A stretch of 64,000 bases of DNA, taken from assembly GCF_024125445.1 (NCBI RefSeq), contig NZ_JAMXWM010000007.1:1-64000 (forward strand), in the 5' to 3' direction. Within the stretch, counting starts at the first letter, position 1. Each line of letters opens with the position of its first letter. Position numbers and translations under genes: made by a program. This document shows positions 41,692 to 49,625 of the stretch, piece after piece. This stretch comes from Sporolactobacillus shoreicorticis. Its GTDB lineage: Bacteria > Bacillota > Bacilli > Bacillales > Sporolactobacillaceae. A model generated the notes under the pieces. It had not been told where the DNA came from. It searched no databases and worked only from the letters and a program-made list of their open reading frames with translations.

Positions 41692-42282
41692 ATGAGTTTT
41701 GTTTCGATTATTGCTACAGATAAATGGATTTCCGCTGTGAGTGACAGCAATCTGCTGGAGGTCAGCGAGAAAGGGGACATGAAACGATGTTTAGGAAATA
41801 AACCGAGTTTCACCCGAATATCAAAGAGGCAATTTATCGCGTGTACAGGGAGTGCGGCACTGTTAAATAGGATTAAACACAATATGCCATTCAAATTCCA
41901 ACCATATGTTGTTAATGAAGCACTTCTTTCGGAGCTTGAGCAAGAGGTGAAAAAATTTTCGACTGAGCGGCAGGATGTGCTGCTTGTTATTGCAGATCTT
42001 GCAGAAAAAAGTATTTGCCGGATGATCTCCAATCGAAAAGATGATGATTGGGTCAGTATCGTTCCAGAACGAGGAAGGGCGGGTACCCTTTTTCTTGCTG
42101 GAAAAGAGATCGATGAACAGAAAATCAAATTCATCTATGAAGAATGCAACCGCATGCTTGGAAGCAAGCAAAGAGATTTGAAAAATGTTATTATTGTCCA
42201 AAAAAAATTAAATCGATTGGCGATGAAATTTGATTCGTCAATCGGTTCACGTGTGTTTCAGTTAACAATCAAAGCTGATTAA
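41692..42282 (+). CDS. Hypothetical protein with Ntn-hydrolase/proteasome-like N-terminus
   Basis: 196 residues; ATG behind TGAAAGGAGAAG and a TATAAT box at 41659-41664. The start (SFVSIIATDKWISAVSDSNL) and RQFIACTGSAALLNRI recall the beta strands and Gly-rich turn of proteasome-like Ntn hydrolases, with SFVS in the place of the N-terminal nucleophile. No known catalytic set can be proven. Related proteins occur in Bacillales without assigned function. The next gene starts three bases downstream. Confidence 0.55.
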   Translation: MSFVSIIATDKWISAVSDSNLLEVSEKGDMKRCLGNKPSFTRISKRQFIACTGSAALLNRIKHNMPFKFQPYVVNEALLSELEQEVKKFSTERQDVLLVIADLAEKSICRMISNRKDDDWVSIVPERGRAGTLFLAGKEIDEQKIKFIYEECNRMLGSKQRDLKNVIIVQKKLNRLAMKFDSSIGSRVFQLTIKAD

Positions 42283-42284
42283 GA

Positions 42285-42584
42285 TTGAGACAAAATTCGA
42301 CTGTGTCTTTATTTTTTACTATGATCTTCTTCGCAACACTGCTCATTCCATTAGTCAATGTTGCAATCGGCGGATGGATGCCGTATCTTATGAATCCGAA
42401 AATGATGGGCAGAGTGAAGAACTGGAGTACGCCGATTTTAATACTTTCTCAATCACTGACACTTGGAATGATTACCTTATCCTTCCCAGCCTACTTGTCT
42501 GTTGAGTCCTTATTTCTGGTTGTAGGTGTTGTGACCGTATTCTCAGCCTTCCACTATTATTTTTTGTACCGCCGGATACCTTAA
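42285..42584 (+). CDS. Small membrane protein
   Basis: 99 residues from TTG, or 93 from GTG at 42303. Three hydrophobic stretches at about 10-30, 50-68 and 72-92 separated by WMPYLMNPKMMGRVKNWSTP. No family is recognised. It is probably cotranscribed with the upstream gene. Confidence 0.5.
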   Translation: MRQNSTVSLFFTMIFFATLLIPLVNVAIGGWMPYLMNPKMMGRVKNWSTPILILSQSLTLGMITLSFPAYLSVESLFLVVGVVTVFSAFHYYFLYRRIP

Positions 42585-42621
42585 GCATGAGCAAAGAACA
42601 AAACCCATGAAGCTGGAGCTC

Positions 42622-44301
42622 TTAGAACCGTCCGGAGCGAAAGATTGAAAGAAGCACGATCATGAACATGAAAAGTACAATGGTTACCGCAATGCCGATA
42701 ATGGGTACATTTGTAATCAGTGAACGCGAGCCAAATGTTTCACCAAGAATAATACTCGCCAAAATAATACTAAGTGAGAGCAGCATTATACTAAATGAGA
42801 TCCGATTTGCAGCACGGTCAAGTTTGGCAAGCAAAACTTCCAGTTGAGGCAATTTCATTTCGACACGTGTTTTGCCTTTATATAAATGCGTTAAGGTTTT
42901 TCGTAAAAGTGAGGGCAGACGCATGCTGTTTTCAACAACGTCATAACCGTTCATTAAGATCTTCTTTGAAAGTTCAGAGGGGTCCAGTCGTCGAATCAAA
43001 AGCCGCTGCCCATATGGCTCAGCGAGTTCAAGGATGTTCGTGTCGCTATCTAGACTTGTAATCAAGCCTTCCAAAGTGATCAGTGCCTTGCCGAGGAGTG
43101 TGTAATTTTTGGGTATGCCTATATGGTGCTTTTTGGTAACAGCGAAGACATCGGAAATGACTTTGCCGATATGAACTTCTTTAAAAGGCAGGCGATAGTA
43201 TTTTTCACGAAGTCCTTCCAAATCACCTTTTAACTGACGTTCATTCAAGTCATCCGGCATAACGGTCATTGTAGAGATCGTACGAAAAAGCAATTCGGTA
43301 TTTCCTTTCATCAGACCAATGATTAAATTACCGAAGTCACGTTTCATTGACTCATTTAAATGTCCGACTTGTCCAAAATCAATGTACCCGATTTTATTAT
43401 CAGGGAAGAAGAACAGATTGCCCGGATGCGGGTCACCGTGAAATATACCGCAAATCAATGCTTGATCAAGAAATGACCGAACAAGCCGCTCACAGATGAT
43501 TTTATTTGATACATCCTTTGGAGGACGATTGATCAATTCTTCATATTTATAACCGTGAACATAGTCAAGAGTTAGAACTTTGGCTGTTGAATAGTCACGA
43601 TAGACCTTGGGAATGATTACATTCACGTCACTTTTAAAAAAATCATACAATTTCTCAGTTGTTCGTGCTTCCATTGTATAATCAAGTTCGCTGCGGATTG
43701 CCAGCGAAAATTCTTCAACTAAATCGGTGATTTGATATGTTCTTGCCCATTCATAGCGTTTTTCAACGAGAGAAGCAAGATCCCAGAGGATTTCAATATC
43801 GTTTTCAACAACTGATTCTATATCAGGACGTCGTATCTTAACTGCGACTTCTTCACCGGTTATTAATTTTGCATGATGTGCCTGGGCGATGGAGGCAGCG
43901 GCAATACACTGCTCATCAAATTGCGCAAAAACATCAGTAACCGCTGTACCGAATTCTTGCTGCATGATCTGTTTGACTGATTGTGCATTGATTGGAGTAA
44001 CACGATCTTGGAGTCCGCGCATTGCTTCGGCAATTTGTTCTGGTAAAATATCAGTTCTGAGGCTCAGCAGCTGTCCAAGCTTAATAAAGGTCGGTCCCAA
44101 TTCTTCAAGCATCAAGCGGATACGCTGCCCAAGTGACTTCTGATCGTTTCCATTTCCTGAGAAATCGGAAACAATCTGTCTCGGTAAAGAGAGTAAGTGG
44201 AACAGACCGACATCTTTTACAATATAACCAAAGCCATATTTCACGAGAACGGAAACAATTTCTTGGTATCTTTTAATATGGCGTATATGTTTTCCAATCA
44301 T
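42622..44301 (-). CDS. UbiB/AarF-type atypical kinase
   Basis: ATG five bases after AGGTGA; 559 residues. Family hallmarks: the inhibitory KxGQ loop in GPTFIKLGQLLSLRTD, the Ala-rich nucleotide loop AAASIAQAH, the catalytic HGDPHPGNLFF, and IDFGQVGHL with the metal-binding Asp. Two membrane helices close the protein (about 495-555). In quinone-making bacteria it supports ubiquinone or menaquinone homeostasis; here the role is less certain. The phasin-like gene immediately upstream is in the same operon. Confidence 0.92.
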   Translation of the reverse strand: MIGKHIRHIKRYQEIVSVLVKYGFGYIVKDVGLFHLLSLPRQIVSDFSGNGNDQKSLGQRIRLMLEELGPTFIKLGQLLSLRTDILPEQIAEAMRGLQDRVTPINAQSVKQIMQQEFGTAVTDVFAQFDEQCIAAASIAQAHHAKLITGEEVAVKIRRPDIESVVENDIEILWDLASLVEKRYEWARTYQITDLVEEFSLAIRSELDYTMEARTTEKLYDFFKSDVNVIIPKVYRDYSTAKVLTLDYVHGYKYEELINRPPKDVSNKIICERLVRSFLDQALICGIFHGDPHPGNLFFFPDNKIGYIDFGQVGHLNESMKRDFGNLIIGLMKGNTELLFRTISTMTVMPDDLNERQLKGDLEGLREKYYRLPFKEVHIGKVISDVFAVTKKHHIGIPKNYTLLGKALITLEGLITSLDSDTNILELAEPYGQRLLIRRLDPSELSKKILMNGYDVVENSMRLPSLLRKTLTHLYKGKTRVEMKLPQLEVLLAKLDRAANRISFSIMLLSLSIILASIILGETFGSRSLITNVPIIGIAVTIVLFMFMIVLLSIFRSGRF

Positions 44302-44320
44302 CGCATTCACCTAATGCAGG

Positions 44321-44656
44321 TTAGTCTTCGCTGCTATCTCTCTTAGATACTGTTTGCTTTAATCCCGTGAGTTCATTTTCTAAAAGCGTTAATTTTTCTT
44401 TGAGATTCGCGTACTCTTCCTGTGTCACAAAGCCAAGATCCTTGATTGCATCGACGACGTCCTGATGTAACTCAGTACGCCACTTGTCCGTATTCTCTTT
44501 TCCCTTTTCATTGAAGGATTCTAAAAGTGATTTTGCTTCATCTGCCGCTGCACCACCACTTTTGGACAGGTCATTTAAAAATTTCTCTGCTTTTTCTTTG
44601 CTGGCAATGGTCGCCCCAAGCCCGATAAGAAAACTTTTCTTCAAAAAATCATTCAT
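44321..44656 (-). CDS. Phasin-superfamily coiled-coil protein
   Basis: 111 residues, start behind AAGGAGGG. The N-terminal amphipathic FLKKSFLIGLGATIASKEKA is typical of the small PhaF/phasin-like proteins (COG3937). Residues 45-105 are a long helix with a coiled coil (EYANLKEKLTLLENELTGLK). It precedes ubiB by 19 bases, a pairing seen widely in Firmicutes that suggests a membrane-lipid role. Confidence 0.78.
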   Translation of the reverse strand: MNDFLKKSFLIGLGATIASKEKAEKFLNDLSKSGGAAADEAKSLLESFNEKGKENTDKWRTELHQDVVDAIKDLGFVTQEEYANLKEKLTLLENELTGLKQTVSKRDSSED

Positions 44657-44757
44657 CGCTTAATCCCTCCTTGTTCTTTTCTTCATTTTAACCGACTTAG
44701 CGGGTCATGTATACGAAATTGTCATTTCTAATTATGCAGGAAACCGTAACCAAGTGA

Positions 44758-44787
44758 AAAAAAGCCCGAAAGGTTCTTTCGGGCTTT
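44758..44787 (-). terminator. lexA terminator
   Basis: On the minus strand: AAAGCCCGAAAG-AAC-CTTTCGGGCTTT followed by TTTTC; 12-bp stem. Confidence 0.92.
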
Positions 44788-44816
44788 CAGCATGATTAAC
44801 GCATCGGCAGTAGCGA

Positions 44817-45428
44817 TTATTTAATTGACCGGAAAACACCGATCACTTTACCAAGAATAACACAAGTATCCAGCAGGATGGGGTTCATTGATGGGTTTTC
44901 CGGTTGAAGTCTTATATGATCGTTTTCTTTAAAAAAGCGTTTAACTGTAGCCTCATCTTCATCAGTCATAGCAACGACAATTTCGCCATTCTCTGCAGTC
45001 TGCTGTTGACGGACAATAACTTTGTCGCCGTCAAGAATGCCGGCGTTAATCATGCTTTCACCGGATACATTGAGAATAAATGCATCTTCATCCTCGACCA
45101 TTGAGCTTGGAACAGGAAAATATTCTTCAATATTTTCAACAGCGCTAATAGGAAGCCCGGCCGTTACCTTGCCAATCACGGGGATGTTTACTGTTTTTTC
45201 CGTATAGATATCTCCGTCATGATCAAGAACTTCAATCGCTCTGGGTTTTGTAGGATCACGCCGAATAAAACCTTTTTTCTCAAGTCTTTCAAGATGACCA
45301 TGTACTGTAGAACTGGATGCTAATCCGACGGCATCGCATATCTCGCGAACTGATGGTGGATAGCCCTTGATCGCAACTTCATGCTTAATAAAATCCAGTA
45401 TAGATTGCTGCCGATTTGAGAGTTTCAT
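44817..45428 (-). CDS. lexA: SOS repressor LexA
   Basis: 203 residues. The winged helix (1-65) contains [20 protein letters not shown]. The self-cleavage site is Ala90-Gly91 (VTAGLP); the catalytic dyad is Ser125 (SGESM) and Lys163 (ATVKRF). RecA-stimulated cleavage relieves repression of SOS genes. The promoter reads leftward from the operator-rich region shared with yneA. All key residues are present and length is normal. Confidence 0.98.
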   Translation of the reverse strand: MKLSNRQQSILDFIKHEVAIKGYPPSVREICDAVGLASSSTVHGHLERLEKKGFIRRDPTKPRAIEVLDHDGDIYTEKTVNIPVIGKVTAGLPISAVENIEEYFPVPSSMVEDEDAFILNVSGESMINAGILDGDKVIVRQQQTAENGEIVVAMTDEDEATVKRFFKENDHIRLQPENPSMNPILLDTCVILGKVIGVFRSIK

Positions 45429-45458
45429 GATACTTCTCCTTTTCCTTATCTTGACAAC

Positions 45459-45575
45459 AGTATATCATTTGAAAAATGCATATGCAAACGTTTGTTCTAA
45501 AATAAATATTGACACAAATATACGTTCGTAATAAAATGAATAAAACGAACAAACGTTCCTGGGAACGAACATTCC
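45459..45575. promoter_or_regulatory. Divergent lexA/yneA promoters with LexA boxes
   Basis: lexA promoter (minus): TTGCAT 45482-45487, 17 bases, TATACT 45459-45464. yneA promoter (plus): TTGACA 45509-45514, 17 bases, TAAAAT 45532-45537. LexA boxes: CGAACAAACGTTCC at 45546-45559 is perfect; GCAAACGTTTGTTC at 45484-45497 overlaps the lexA -35; weaker matches lie at 45515-45528 in the yneA spacer and at 45563-45574. Confidence 0.88.
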
Positions 45576-45592
45576 TACAAGGGGGAAATCAA

Positions 45593-45904
45593 ATGAACAC
45601 TCATGCAAATAATAAAACGAAGGGCATTTCTTTTATTGTATTGTTTTGTATTATGACAGTTATTCTTTTTTTTACTTTAACAAACACGGTTGCCGCTGAT
45701 CAAAATAATTATGTCAAGATTACGGTAAAGTCAGGTGATTCATTGTGGTCAATCGCTACAACCTATCATGCTGATAATTCAAGACTTTCAAAACACGCAT
45801 TTGTGGCCTGGGTCAAAGACAATAATGGTTTAGTGCGCGACCGAATTGTTCCGAATCAGAAACTGATCATCCCTGTAACGGCCCATCAATTAACAAAGCG
45901 CTAA
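45593..45904 (+). CDS. yneA: SOS cell-division suppressor YneA
   Basis: ATG behind AAGGGGGAAATC; 103 residues. One membrane segment (about 12-32) is followed by an extracytoplasmic LysM domain (VKITVKSGDSLWSIATTYHA ... PNQKLIIPV). This is the YneA layout: a wall-bound inhibitor that delays septation after DNA damage. Divergence from lexA and several LexA boxes confirm SOS control. In B. subtilis yneB and ynzC follow; here they do not. Confidence 0.93.
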   Translation: MNTHANNKTKGISFIVLFCIMTVILFFTLTNTVAADQNNYVKITVKSGDSLWSIATTYHADNSRLSKHAFVAWVKDNNGLVRDRIVPNQKLIIPVTAHQLTKR

Positions 45905-45921
45905 AAATTGATGCTATAAAA

Positions 45922-46076
45922 TTGGCAAAGAAAATATTTTATGCTATACTGTTATATAACAAGGGGGCGCAATTGGCAATGTACTGCTACAACTGCCTTT
46001 TCCCTTTTGATCTTTTATTTGTGATTTCGAAGTTCTATTCCATTAATGATTATCTTTATCATTAATGGCCATTTTT
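45922..46076 (+). ncRNA. Compact transcription unit with a 28-codon frame
   Basis: TTGGCA (45922-45927), 17 bases, TATACT (45945-45950), then AAGGGGGCG and ATG at 45979. The frame encodes 28 residues (MYCYNCLFPFDLLFVISKFY and a short tail) and ends inside an 11-bp perfect hairpin (CCATTAATGAT / ATCATTAATGG, 46040-46068) followed by CCATTTTT. The RNA would be about 120 nt. The ribosome site is strong, so translation is plausible; a small RNA is the alternative. I know no described counterpart. Confidence 0.55.
45979..46065 (+). CDS. 28-residue Cys- and aromatic-rich peptide
   Basis: Start 11 bases after the AGGGGG core. It contains a CYNC pair followed by a hydrophobic segment (LFPFDLLFVI) that could insert in a membrane. 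The stop codon lies inside the terminator stem, an arrangement that would let ribosomes affect termination. Coding status is unproven. Confidence 0.4.
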   Translation: MYCYNCLFPFDLLFVISKFYSINDYLYH

Positions 46077-46090
46077 CATCCTCCTTCAGA

Positions 46091-46132
46091 AGAAAGCATT
46101 TCTTATTTTATAAGGATCGCTTTCTTTTTTTT
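46091..46132 (+). terminator. Second hairpin terminator
   Basis: AGAAAGC...GCTTTCT with an inner TTCTTAT/ATAAGGA pairing and eight T. It backs up the hairpin at 46040-46076. Confidence 0.7.
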
Positions 46133-46240
46133 ACTGAAAATGTTGTGGGAACTTATGTTTCATGAGGATGAGGTTGACCTGAATTCGCGTGATAGTGTAA
46201 ACTGAACTATGGACATTTGACACAAGGAGGAAGCAGACGC

Positions 46241-46456
46241 ATGCTCTGGTTATACATACTCGTGGGCGTGATTTGCCTAGCAGCCGGATTGATCCTCGGC
46301 TTTTTGATCGCCCGTAGATATATGATGAATTATCTAAAAAAGAATCCGCCAATTAATGAAAATATGCTGCGTGTTATGATGGCTCAAATGGGTCAGCAGC
46401 CGTCGCAGAAGAAAATTAATCAGATGATGAAAGCGATCAATCATCAAATGAAATGA
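46241..46456 (+). CDS. yneF: UPF0154 membrane protein YneF
   Basis: ATG behind ACAAGGAGGAAG; 71 residues. One N-terminal membrane helix ([20 protein letters not shown]) and then [40 protein letters not shown]: the full UPF0154 signature, known only from Firmicutes. The function is unknown. Its presence downstream of lexA-yneA keeps part of the B. subtilis order. Confidence 0.94.
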   Translation: MLWLYILVGVICLAAGLILGFLIARRYMMNYLKKNPPINENMLRVMMAQMGQQPSQKKINQMMKAINHQMK

Positions 46457-46462
46457 GTATTG

Positions 46463-46497
46463 AACCCCCATGAATTTAACTGTTTATGGGGGTTTTG
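46463..46497 (+). terminator. yneF terminator
   Basis: ACCCCCATGAA-(8)-TTTATGGGGGTTTT. Confidence 0.88.
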
Positions 46498-46588
46498 CAA
46501 TAGGAATTTAGTAGCGATAATTGACGCTCTGTTAGAGTAAGATAATCAAGCTGCTTTTACCGATGCAGCTCCTTTCTGCAGACAGTTT

Positions 46589-46604
46589 TGAAAGCGCTAT
46601 AATA
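46589..46604 (+). promoter_or_regulatory. Candidate cre site over a -10 box upstream of nagA
   Basis: TGAAAGCGCTATAA (46589-46602) differs from the CcpA consensus TGWAANCGNTNWCA only at the last-but-one base and overlaps TATAAT at 46599-46604. It suggests carbon catabolite repression of the nag operon. No gene is present between 46498 and 46782. Confidence 0.55.
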
Positions 46605-46724
46605 TTTATGGAGTCGGTCGAAAAAACAAGCTCTATGAATGAGGGAAGCTCCCTGATTATATGAATGGAGGTCACAGAAGAAGAACACATCTTCGAAGAA
46701 TATTAAATATTTTTTAACGTATAG

Positions 46725-46736
46725 ATGTCTAGACAT
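46725..46736 (+). promoter_or_regulatory. Candidate NagR (YvoA/DasR-type) operator
   Basis: ATGTCTAGACAT, a perfect 12-base palindrome containing the GTCTAGAC core of known NagR/DasR sites, 47 bases before nagA. Confidence 0.75.
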
Positions 46737-46782
46737 GTACTTCTAATAAGTGATAAAATAAAAGAAAAAAGGAAGCGATCAC

Positions 46783-47952
46783 ATGACGACTAAAATTGAA
46801 GGATGTTCTATTTACAGTAAAAATGAATGGTTGGAAAAAAGCAGCCTTCTGATCGACAAAGACAAGATTATCAGCATCGGTACAAGCGAAAGCCTGACGG
46901 TAGATCAAACACTGCAGTTCCCTTCAACCTACAAGTGTTTACCGGGCATGATTGATATGCACATTCATGGCGCAAACGGTGCAGATACTATGGATGCAAC
47001 TCCTGAGGCATTGAGTACGATTGCTGCTGCGCTTGCTAAAGAGGGGACAACATCGTTCTTAGCGACAACGATTACGCAGTCTGTTCCATTAATTGAAAAA
47101 GCCTTAGTAAATGCCGGAGAAACAATCGGTCATCAGAAGCCGGGAGAGGCGGAAATTATCGGCATTCATTTGGAAGGACCATTTATTAATAAAGAAAAGA
47201 CTGGTGCACAGCCTGAAGCGTATATTCTTGAACCCGACTCTGATCTGTTCGACCATTGGCAAAATCTGTGCGGGAACCGCATTAAGGAAGTGACGATGGC
47301 ACCGGAAGTTAAAGGTGGATTAGATTTTATTCGTCATTTAAAAAAACAAAAGGTTATTGCATCAATTGGCCACACGAACGGTGTTGATGAGGACGTAATC
47401 CGGGCGATTGATGCAGGTGCGACACAAGTGACGCACCTGTACAATGGAATGAGAGGAATGCATCATCGCGAGCCGGGAATCCTTGGCGGGGCACTGCTGC
47501 ATCATGATTTATACACTGAGTTAATTTGCGACGGACATCATGTATGTCAAGGGATGGTGAATCTTGCCTATAAATTGAAGGGCAGTGACCGAATGATATT
47601 GATCACCGATTCTATGCGTGCAAAATGCCTGAATAAAGGCGTTTACGATCTGGGCGGTCAAGACGTATTTGTTGATAACGGACTTGCTTTGCTTAAAGAC
47701 GGTACGATTGCAGGCAGTGTATTAAAAATGAAGGATTCCTTGCGAAATATTCTCGCCTTTACTGATGCCACACTGAGCGATGTTGTACAAATGGGGGCAA
47801 TTAATCCGGCACTTCAATGCGGTGTTTTTGATCGTAAGGGATCAATTGAGAACGGAAAAGATGCCGATCTGATTATTCTGAATGAACAAAATGAACTCGT
47901 GCTGACAATTTGTCGCGGCACGATTGCTTATCAAAAGAAAGAGGTGCATTAA
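46783..47952 (+). CDS. nagA: N-acetylglucosamine-6-phosphate deacetylase
   Basis: 389 residues; ATG behind GGAAGCG. It removes acetate from GlcNAc-6-P. The amidohydrolase metal set is present: H60 and H62 in DMHIHGANGADTMD, the Glu in IHLEGPFINKEKTGA, His in GHTNG and THLYNGMRGMHHR, DGHHVC, and the catalytic Asp in ITDSM. First gene of nagA-nagB-nagR; nagB starts two bases after its stop. Confidence 0.97.
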   Translation: MTTKIEGCSIYSKNEWLEKSSLLIDKDKIISIGTSESLTVDQTLQFPSTYKCLPGMIDMHIHGANGADTMDATPEALSTIAAALAKEGTTSFLATTITQSVPLIEKALVNAGETIGHQKPGEAEIIGIHLEGPFINKEKTGAQPEAYILEPDSDLFDHWQNLCGNRIKEVTMAPEVKGGLDFIRHLKKQKVIASIGHTNGVDEDVIRAIDAGATQVTHLYNGMRGMHHREPGILGGALLHHDLYTELICDGHHVCQGMVNLAYKLKGSDRMILITDSMRAKCLNKGVYDLGGQDVFVDNGLALLKDGTIAGSVLKMKDSLRNILAFTDATLSDVVQMGAINPALQCGVFDRKGSIENGKDADLIILNEQNELVLTICRGTIAYQKKEVH

Positions 47953-47954
47953 GA

Positions 47955-48695
47955 ATGCAAGTTATTGCCGTTAAGGATAAAAATGAAATGAGCCGAAAAG
48001 CAGCGGAATTAATTATAGAAACCGTTCGTCAAAAACCAAACGCCGTTCTTGGACTTGCGACCGGAGGAACTCCTGAAGGGACATACAGGGAACTTGTTGC
48101 CGATCATCGGCAAAACGGAACAAGTTATCAACAGGTAACGACGGTAAACCTTGATGAATATGCCGGTATTGATCCAAAGGATCCGAACAGTTATCACGCC
48201 TATATGGCAAGCCATTTTTTTAATCATGTTGATCTTCCTGAGAACCAGAGCTATCTCCCAAACAGCTTCGATTTGTCAGAGAAGGAATCCAAACGCTATG
48301 ATGATTTGATCGCCAGTCTCGGAGGTGTCGATCTTCAACTGCTTGGAATCGGCCGCAATGGTCACATTGGATTTAATGAACCGGGGACCCCTTTAACAAT
48401 TGGCACACATATAGTACAATTAACGGATTCAACACGTAAAGCAAACGCTCGTTATTTTGGAAGTCTCTCGGAAGTACCTGAGCGAGCCGTTACAATGGGT
48501 ATCGGAACGATTTTAAAAAGCAAGAGAATTCTATTGATTGCATCCGGGGAGGAAAAAGCTGAGGCAGTGAGCAAGCTGGTTCACGCATCCAGACCAGACA
48601 GCAGCTTTCCTGCATCTGCGCTTACAGCGCATCCTGATGTTACCGTGATTGCCGATGAACCTGCATTATCTCTAATATCATTGAACAAGGATTGA
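47955..48695 (+). CDS. nagB: Glucosamine-6-phosphate deaminase
   Basis: The ATG at 47955 follows AGAGGTG; 246 residues. It converts glucosamine-6-P to fructose-6-P and ammonia. Signatures: GLATGGTPEGTYRELV, VNLDEYAG with the catalytic Asp, and LGIGRNGHIGFNEPGT with the ring-opening His. The allosteric tail of the E. coli enzyme is absent, as in the short Bacillus type. It sits between nagA and nagR. Confidence 0.97.
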   Translation: MQVIAVKDKNEMSRKAAELIIETVRQKPNAVLGLATGGTPEGTYRELVADHRQNGTSYQQVTTVNLDEYAGIDPKDPNSYHAYMASHFFNHVDLPENQSYLPNSFDLSEKESKRYDDLIASLGGVDLQLLGIGRNGHIGFNEPGTPLTIGTHIVQLTDSTRKANARYFGSLSEVPERAVTMGIGTILKSKRILLIASGEEKAEAVSKLVHASRPDSSFPASALTAHPDVTVIADEPALSLISLNKD

Positions 48696-48699
48696 TAAA

Positions 48700-49428
48700 A
48701 TGATTGACCGTAAATCCCCAGTACCGATGTATTATCAAATTGAACAATACATTGAGCAGTTGATTGAAAGCAGGAATTTGAAATCCGGTGATCAAATTCC
48801 TTCGGAACGAGAATTTACCGATCAATTTCACGTATCGAGAATGACTGTGCGGCAGGCTGTCATGAATTTGGTACATTCGGGTGTACTTGTCCGTATTAAA
48901 GGAAAAGGCACATTTGTTTCGAATCAGAACAAAATAGAAAAATCGCTGCTTGGATTAAACGGATTCTCAGAAGATATGATCAGCCGAGGAATGAAGCCCG
49001 GCAGCTTTATGATGAGTTTTGCTCGCATACGTGCAGCCGCCAAAGTAGCGGATCGTCTTGCATTAGACGAGCATGACGATGTCTTTGAGATCAAACGAAC
49101 ACGATTTGCCGATGACGAGCCAATGGCGATTGAAACCTCATACATTCCGGCTAAAATGGTGCCCGATCTAACAGAGGATCAAGTCAGTCCATCACTTTAT
49201 CAATATATTGAACGGCAGTGCGGGCTTCCTTTTGATCATGCTGTTCAATCGATTGAAGCATCGGTGGTTACGGCTGAGGAAGCAAAGATACTGGCTATTC
49301 CAAAAGGTTCTCCAATTCTATTAATCGAGCGCTGTTCCTATTTAAAGAACGGACGTCCAATTGAATTGACAAAATCATTATTCCGAGCCGACCGTTATAA
49401 ATTTATGGTGAAGCTTCCTAGAGGATAA
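48700..49428 (+). CDS. nagR: GntR/HutC-family repressor NagR (YvoA)
   Basis: 242 residues, start five bases after nagB. The GntR winged helix is at about 8-75 (PVPMYYQIEQYIEQLI, then SEREFTDQFHVSRMTVRQAV). The UTRA effector domain follows, with LLGLNGFSEDM and RTRFADDEPMAIETSYIP. It senses amino-sugar phosphates and represses nagAB, probably through the palindrome at 46725. Confidence 0.95.
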   Translation: MIDRKSPVPMYYQIEQYIEQLIESRNLKSGDQIPSEREFTDQFHVSRMTVRQAVMNLVHSGVLVRIKGKGTFVSNQNKIEKSLLGLNGFSEDMISRGMKPGSFMMSFARIRAAAKVADRLALDEHDDVFEIKRTRFADDEPMAIETSYIPAKMVPDLTEDQVSPSLYQYIERQCGLPFDHAVQSIEASVVTAEEAKILAIPKGSPILLIERCSYLKNGRPIELTKSLFRADRYKFMVKLPRG

Positions 49429-49455
49429 GCATTTAATTGTGCTTATTCTTTTTTA
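49424..49455 (+). terminator. nag operon terminator
   Basis: GATAAGCA-(8)-TGCTTATTC followed by TTTTTT, overlapping the nagR stop. Confidence 0.85.
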
Positions 49456-49625
49456 TTTAATATTAATACATCGTATGTAGGTTGGCGTTTATTGATGGAC
49501 GAGCAAGTCATTATAGATAAGAAATACTTATCGATTAAATTCGATTAAATAAAATTTACTTAATCAAACAGTTCCTTTATGATTAAATTAGGGAATTATG
49601 TAAAAACAAACGGGATGGTGACAGC

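Noticed and set aside
41692-42201. Long minus-strand frames antisense to the Ntn-like gene
   Set aside because: They lack ribosome sites and the plus-strand gene has a proper promoter and Shine-Dalgarno site.
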